Part shown: piece by piece, positions 60,040 to 64,000 of the stretch
Layout: the number at the start of each line of letters is the position of its first letter
How positions within the stretch are numbered: the first letter of the stretch is position 1
From: Tamarix chinensis
Taxonomy: Eukaryota; Streptophyta; Magnoliopsida; Caryophyllales; Tamaricaceae
DNA: 64,000 nt
Assembly: GCA_030549775.1 (NCBI GenBank)
Contig: CM060175.1
Coordinates: 13,290,455-13,354,454 of the forward strand
Reading direction: 5' to 3'
The notes under the pieces: generated by a model
What the model was told of the DNA's origin: nothing
What the model saw: only the letters and a program-made list of their open reading frames with translations
Databases searched by the model: none
Translations under genes and position numbers: made by a program

Positions 60040-60701
60040 TATCAACAAACTCAATGGCATGATTTTTATTATTCTTAACAATAGTAATAATAATATCAAT
60101 AAAATTAATATTACTAGTATTATGAATATTATGAATACAATAGTTGTGGTTTTATTGATAAAAATAATATAATTAAATATTATTCTTTATTCATTTTTAT
60201 AAATTTATTATTAATAATAACAATTTAAATATTAGGAATATTAATAAAATATTATTATTATTATTATTACTAAAAATAATGATCATATTGATATTATTGT
60301 TATAATAGTTATTATCATTATTATTACTATAATAGTAATATTAATAATAATTTTACTAATAATAATATTATTAAATAATAATTTTATTGATAATACAATT
60401 ATTAAATAATAATAAATTTTATTGTTAATATTATTAAAAAATATTAATAGAATAATAATAGGAATATTACTATTATTTGTTTTATTATTAAGATCATCAT
60501 CATCAACAACAGTTTTTCTAATTGGAAAAATAGAGAAAAAAAGGATTTACACTTATATGAAAACTTTGAAAATATAATTTCGGATGTTTTTTCAGTTTCA
60601 TCACAAAGTTTAATTTTCACTCAGGAAATTAGAAAAAAAAATTATAAACATTTTTTCTGACTTTATTGATCACTAAAAATCATTTTTCAAGTAATGTAAA
60701 C

Positions 60702-60739
<38 letters not shown>

Positions 60740-61437
60740 TCCTAAAGGAGAATGGGCTACTGCGGTGAGGAGATCGACCCTTCATCAGGCTATTACGGTG
60801 ATACTACTTGTACTTTAAAAGTTATGGTATTATGCAATATATGATAGAGGAGATCGAACATTGGTTTCCCGCGGTAGACAGTTGCGGTGAGGAAATCAAA
60901 CCTTGGTTATCCATGGTGGGCTATTCCGGTGATACCACTTGTACTATAAAAGTCATTGTATTATTTAATATATGATATGATGTTTATATTCCGTCTGAAT
61001 GTTCTAATCACAATGATTTATTGGCTTCCAAATTATTTTTTCATTCTATATTATGTATATATCTATTTACTTAAAGAAAGTATAACTCTTTATACATCAT
61101 CATAGTTTAAAAAAATAATTATCGAGAGAGAGAGAGAGTATTTTTTGATAATTGACTTTTTTGTAAGTATTTTCTTAGATGAATTTTAACAACATTTTCA
61201 AGAAAGAATTCTTAGCTCTTTAAATGGCTGTTTTTATTTACAATGATTTATGAGTTTCCTAATAAATCTTTATTTTTTGATCTTTTTATGAATTTATCAA
61301 ATACAAGTATAACACATTTATTTATTTTTTATCAAAATTGAAGAAAAAAATTACTAATCGCAATGATTAAAAAGGAAAAGAAAGAAGCTCGTTGATTACT
61401 TTCTCCTATATATTCATACCAATAACAAGATAAATAA
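60040..61437 (+). other. Copy of P450 intron sequence, left part
   Basis: Diverged but collinear with 26060-27440 of the P450 intron: an ATT-rich stretch, GAGAAAAAAAGGATTTACA, GTGATACTACTTGTACTTTAAAAG, GAATGTTCTAATCACAATGA, and CTTTCTCCTATATATTCATACC. It indicates a further duplicated P450 segment; no exon is visible in the window. A possible alternative is a transposon that also sits in the P450 intron. Confidence 0.7.
60704..60737. repeat. (GA)n microsatellite
   Basis: About 17 perfect GA units inside the intron-like copy, absent from the P450 intron itself. Confidence 0.95.
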
Positions 61438-63817
61438 TATAACACCCTGTTTATAAAAACCCTAATTATAAATTGGTAATTATGTATACTTAATTATATT
61501 AATTATTGGAATTTATTTTGTATTAAATATGTGTATTATTATGACATATTAGATATAAATTTAAGTAGGTTAAAATATGATAGAAATTAAGTTATTTAAT
61601 TTAATCCTAGTTTAGACCCTAATCACTATCGAGTAACTCTAATTTTGATAACCGGAAGTTCTTACCCCATTTCTTTTCCCTAAATTATTACCCTTACCCT
61701 TCACTAGATTTTTAAACCTTAACATACCTCTCCCCTATGTTCCAATGCTTGTTTCCCTGTCTCATATCTTGCTCGACTCTCCTCTTCACACCACCATGCA
61801 TTTAAGTAGTTCCTCCTCTCATTTTTGTGTAGTGCATTCCCCCCTTCAAATAAAGCAAGTGCTTTTTCTCCCTTCTCACAAAATCCTTCAGGCAAGAAAA
61901 CCTCTTCATTCTCCATCGTTGCTCTCACCTCCCGCCTTCATCTTCACCATTTTTACCTACAACGTCCTCCACCACCGGTCCCTTCCCCTTAGCTTATGCC
62001 AAAATTTCTGTTCCACCCTACTGGCTTTAGCCAACGTTGTTGAACACCCTCCCCAAGAAGCGCACGCAACCAATAAAGCCTCCCCCTAAACTACAGCCAA
62101 AATTGCCATAGCCTCCCTTTGGGCTACACCCAAAACCACCCCAGCCTTTCGTTGGGCTACATCTAAATCCGTTGCAGCCTCCCCCTAGGCTACACCCATA
62201 ACCACCATATCCTCCCCTGAGGCTACACCTAAAATTGCCTCATCTTCCCTCTTTGCTGCACTCAAAACTAACATAGCCTCCCCCTTTACTACACCAAAAA
62301 TTGTTGTTGCTCACCCACCTGCAGCGATAACATATGTTGATGCCTTCCTACTCCCTTGCATAACCTTGTGATGTTATTTCTTGTTTCCTTTGCCTAGTTA
62401 TTTTTTAACCCTCTTTTTCGAATTGATCTTAGTTAATTTTAGATTATTTTTTTGTTTTATTAAATGCTAATATATATGTTATTGGTTGTTAATTTCTTAG
62501 GTAATCCTTGAGGTATTTGTAGTCACCTCATAAATCATTAATACTTAAAGTGTAAGACCTTGAATTTGAGAATGGTTTCTCTCTAGGGTTAGCTACCCTA
62601 GAGATGAGGTAGGATCCCTCAGTTTGTTTAGCTCATTGATGTGACATTGTGCCCTACTAAGGTCCTAGTCTACTCTATAGGTGACCTAAGAACCCTATAT
62701 GGGGTATCTATATTTAAGGATTAGGTATCTTAGGTATGGAGGGTATTGTGTTTTCTTGTGCACCAATATGACCATATTGTTGTTATGCCTCTAGGTTGGA
62801 TGGTTGGGAGAGTACTGTGATACTTTGTGCGCTAGTATGACTAGTATACTTTTATGTTTCCAGGTTATTATTGTATCCCCTCGAGTAATTAAAAATGGAA
62901 GTAATTATTATGTGAGAATAATAAATGGATTGTTCTGGGTGATTGTTTTGGAAGCTGTGGTTGTGCACTACTCATTTTGGTCTGTAGTTTGATAGTTGCC
63001 TTAAACCCTACCTTTGGTATTTGGAATTGATATGGATATATTGATTAGGTAATTACCTTAGTGCTTTACCTTGATATTTGGAATTAATTTGAAGTTTTTT
63101 ATTAGGTAGTTGCCTCAATGCTCTACCTTGATATTTGGAATTGATTTGACTAGTCAGTTATGGTCATGGATTTTTATATGGCTATTGTGTAAGTATGATT
63201 GGCTACTAAGAATGAGACTTCGATATTGTATATATATTATTCTATGATTATCATACATTGTTATGGCATGCGCTTGTGCTTTGAGCATGCTTTTGGTTTA
63301 TTGTGTGTTTGTGTGTAATGTGGGCATGTTGTCCCTTATGAGGTATTGTGGTTTACTCAATACGAGAAAGTCATATTGATACTACTTTCGTAGATAACTA
63401 TGTGAATAACATGGAGTGGTTCAAGGTGCATAATAGTGGCAATGATAATTGGAGTACTTAGGAAGAGGTTTCATTCATAGATTGGGCATTTGGGTTTAAG
63501 AGTTAAGGAAAACTAATGTTATATCTTCAGGTAGTAGCTTTTGTGGTACTTGATTTTCCTTTAGACTCTTATGTCCGATGTTGTATTTTCATTACGGTTG
63601 TTATACGAAGAGTATTATTCATAACTTTTATATATGTATCATCTCTTATTTTTGCTGTTTTATTTTGGGATATGAATTGTTTTTATCCTTAACATTTAGT
63701 ATAAGAATGGTAGAAGAATCCAAACTTATACTAAGGGTGGCGGTAATACCCATTATTTTCTGTAATTATTGCTTTTGTAAAATAAAATTTTTAAGTAGTA
63801 AAAATGGGGGTGTTACA
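61438..63817. mobile_element. Non-coding LTR, TGTAACACC-type family, 2.4 kb
   Basis: Starts TATAACACCCTG (expected TG), ends GGGGGTGTTACA, flanked by the exact TSD AATAA (61433-61437, 63818-63822). Its removal restores the P450-intron-like sequence. It shares with the elements at 6034 and 16434 the CTACTCTATAGG / GGGGTATCTATA region and its end. The frame at 61745-62089 and the repeated CTCCCCCT(A/T)GGCTACACC-like motif (62090-62300) are not recognised as a gene. Confidence 0.78.
62085..62310. repeat. Degenerate tandem repeat, GCCTCCCCCTAGGCTACACC type
   Basis: Five to six units of about 40 bp with CTCCC...GGGCTACACCCAAAA cores inside the 2.4-kb LTR. Confidence 0.7.
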
Positions 63818-64000
63818 AATAAAAAAATTGATTATTTGTAAGGATTAAATTATTTTGAGTATGTTCATAAAAAGATTAATGTTGTAAGATCTGTCAGTAA
63901 CATATTAACGTTCATAAAAAATAAGTTAATTAAAAAACATGGCTACTTGATAAGGGTTTGAGTCCATAAATCCCAATTCAATCCATTTCTTCTATTTTAT
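63818..64000 (+). other. Copy of P450 intron sequence, right part
   Basis: 63818-63890 continues the match to the P450 intron (AAAAAAATTGATTATTT...GAGTATGTTCATA, like 27430-27500). The remainder to the window end has no recognised feature. Confidence 0.6.

Overview
This window looks like nuclear DNA of a flowering plant, most likely a eudicot. It is AT-rich and dominated by transposable elements of plant type: CACTA (En/Spm), long non-coding LTRs, a plant LINE, a PIF/Harbinger-like element and MULE/FAR1 remnants. It holds a single gene that appears intact, a two-exon A-type cytochrome P450 (CYP71 clan, CYP736A-like) at 24922-29047 on the plus strand, coding for 512 residues with all main P450 motifs.

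Layout. 1-1912 is one end of a CACTA element whose other end lies outside the window. 2240-5064, with 3' flank at 5882-6033, is a broken P450 copy holding a 5'-truncated LINE with a 13-bp target-site duplication (TSD), an unidentified insert, and a putative solo LTR. 6034-20818 is mainly three very long non-coding LTR-like elements of a TGTAACACC-type family (6034-10323, 10484-15549, 16434-20818). 20819-24720 is AT-rich with one degenerate repeat array. The functional P450 follows.

29360-55710 is a nested transposon pile in tandem-repeat DNA. An old CACTA element (31158-48536, TSD TTG) is split by a younger one of the same family (38083-46304, TSD TAC). A 5.6-kb LTR (49841-55439, TSD TTCCA) sits in the tandem array and is itself split by a copia-type LTR (53077-54464, TSD GGTGA). 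55711-57321 is a Harbinger-like element (TSD TTA) carrying a captured OVATE-family gene fragment. 57484-58560 is a decayed MULE transposase with FAR1-like domains. 60040-64000 resembles the P450 intron, interrupted by another LTR (61438-63817, TSD AATAA), so a third P450 copy may lie nearby.

Working together: the P450 is probably an endoplasmic-reticulum monooxygenase of specialised metabolism. Its broken relatives on both sides suggest a local P450 cluster eroded by transposons. The CACTA copies code, all on the minus strand, for a TNP2 transposase, a Ulp1-like cysteine protease, a short unidentified protein and, in the old copy only, a Transposase_24 (TNPA-like) protein. All have disabling stops or decay, so none looks able to move itself. 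Several boundaries rest on exact TSDs read from the sequence. Family names rest on recognised protein motifs or terminal sequences and were not checked by database search.
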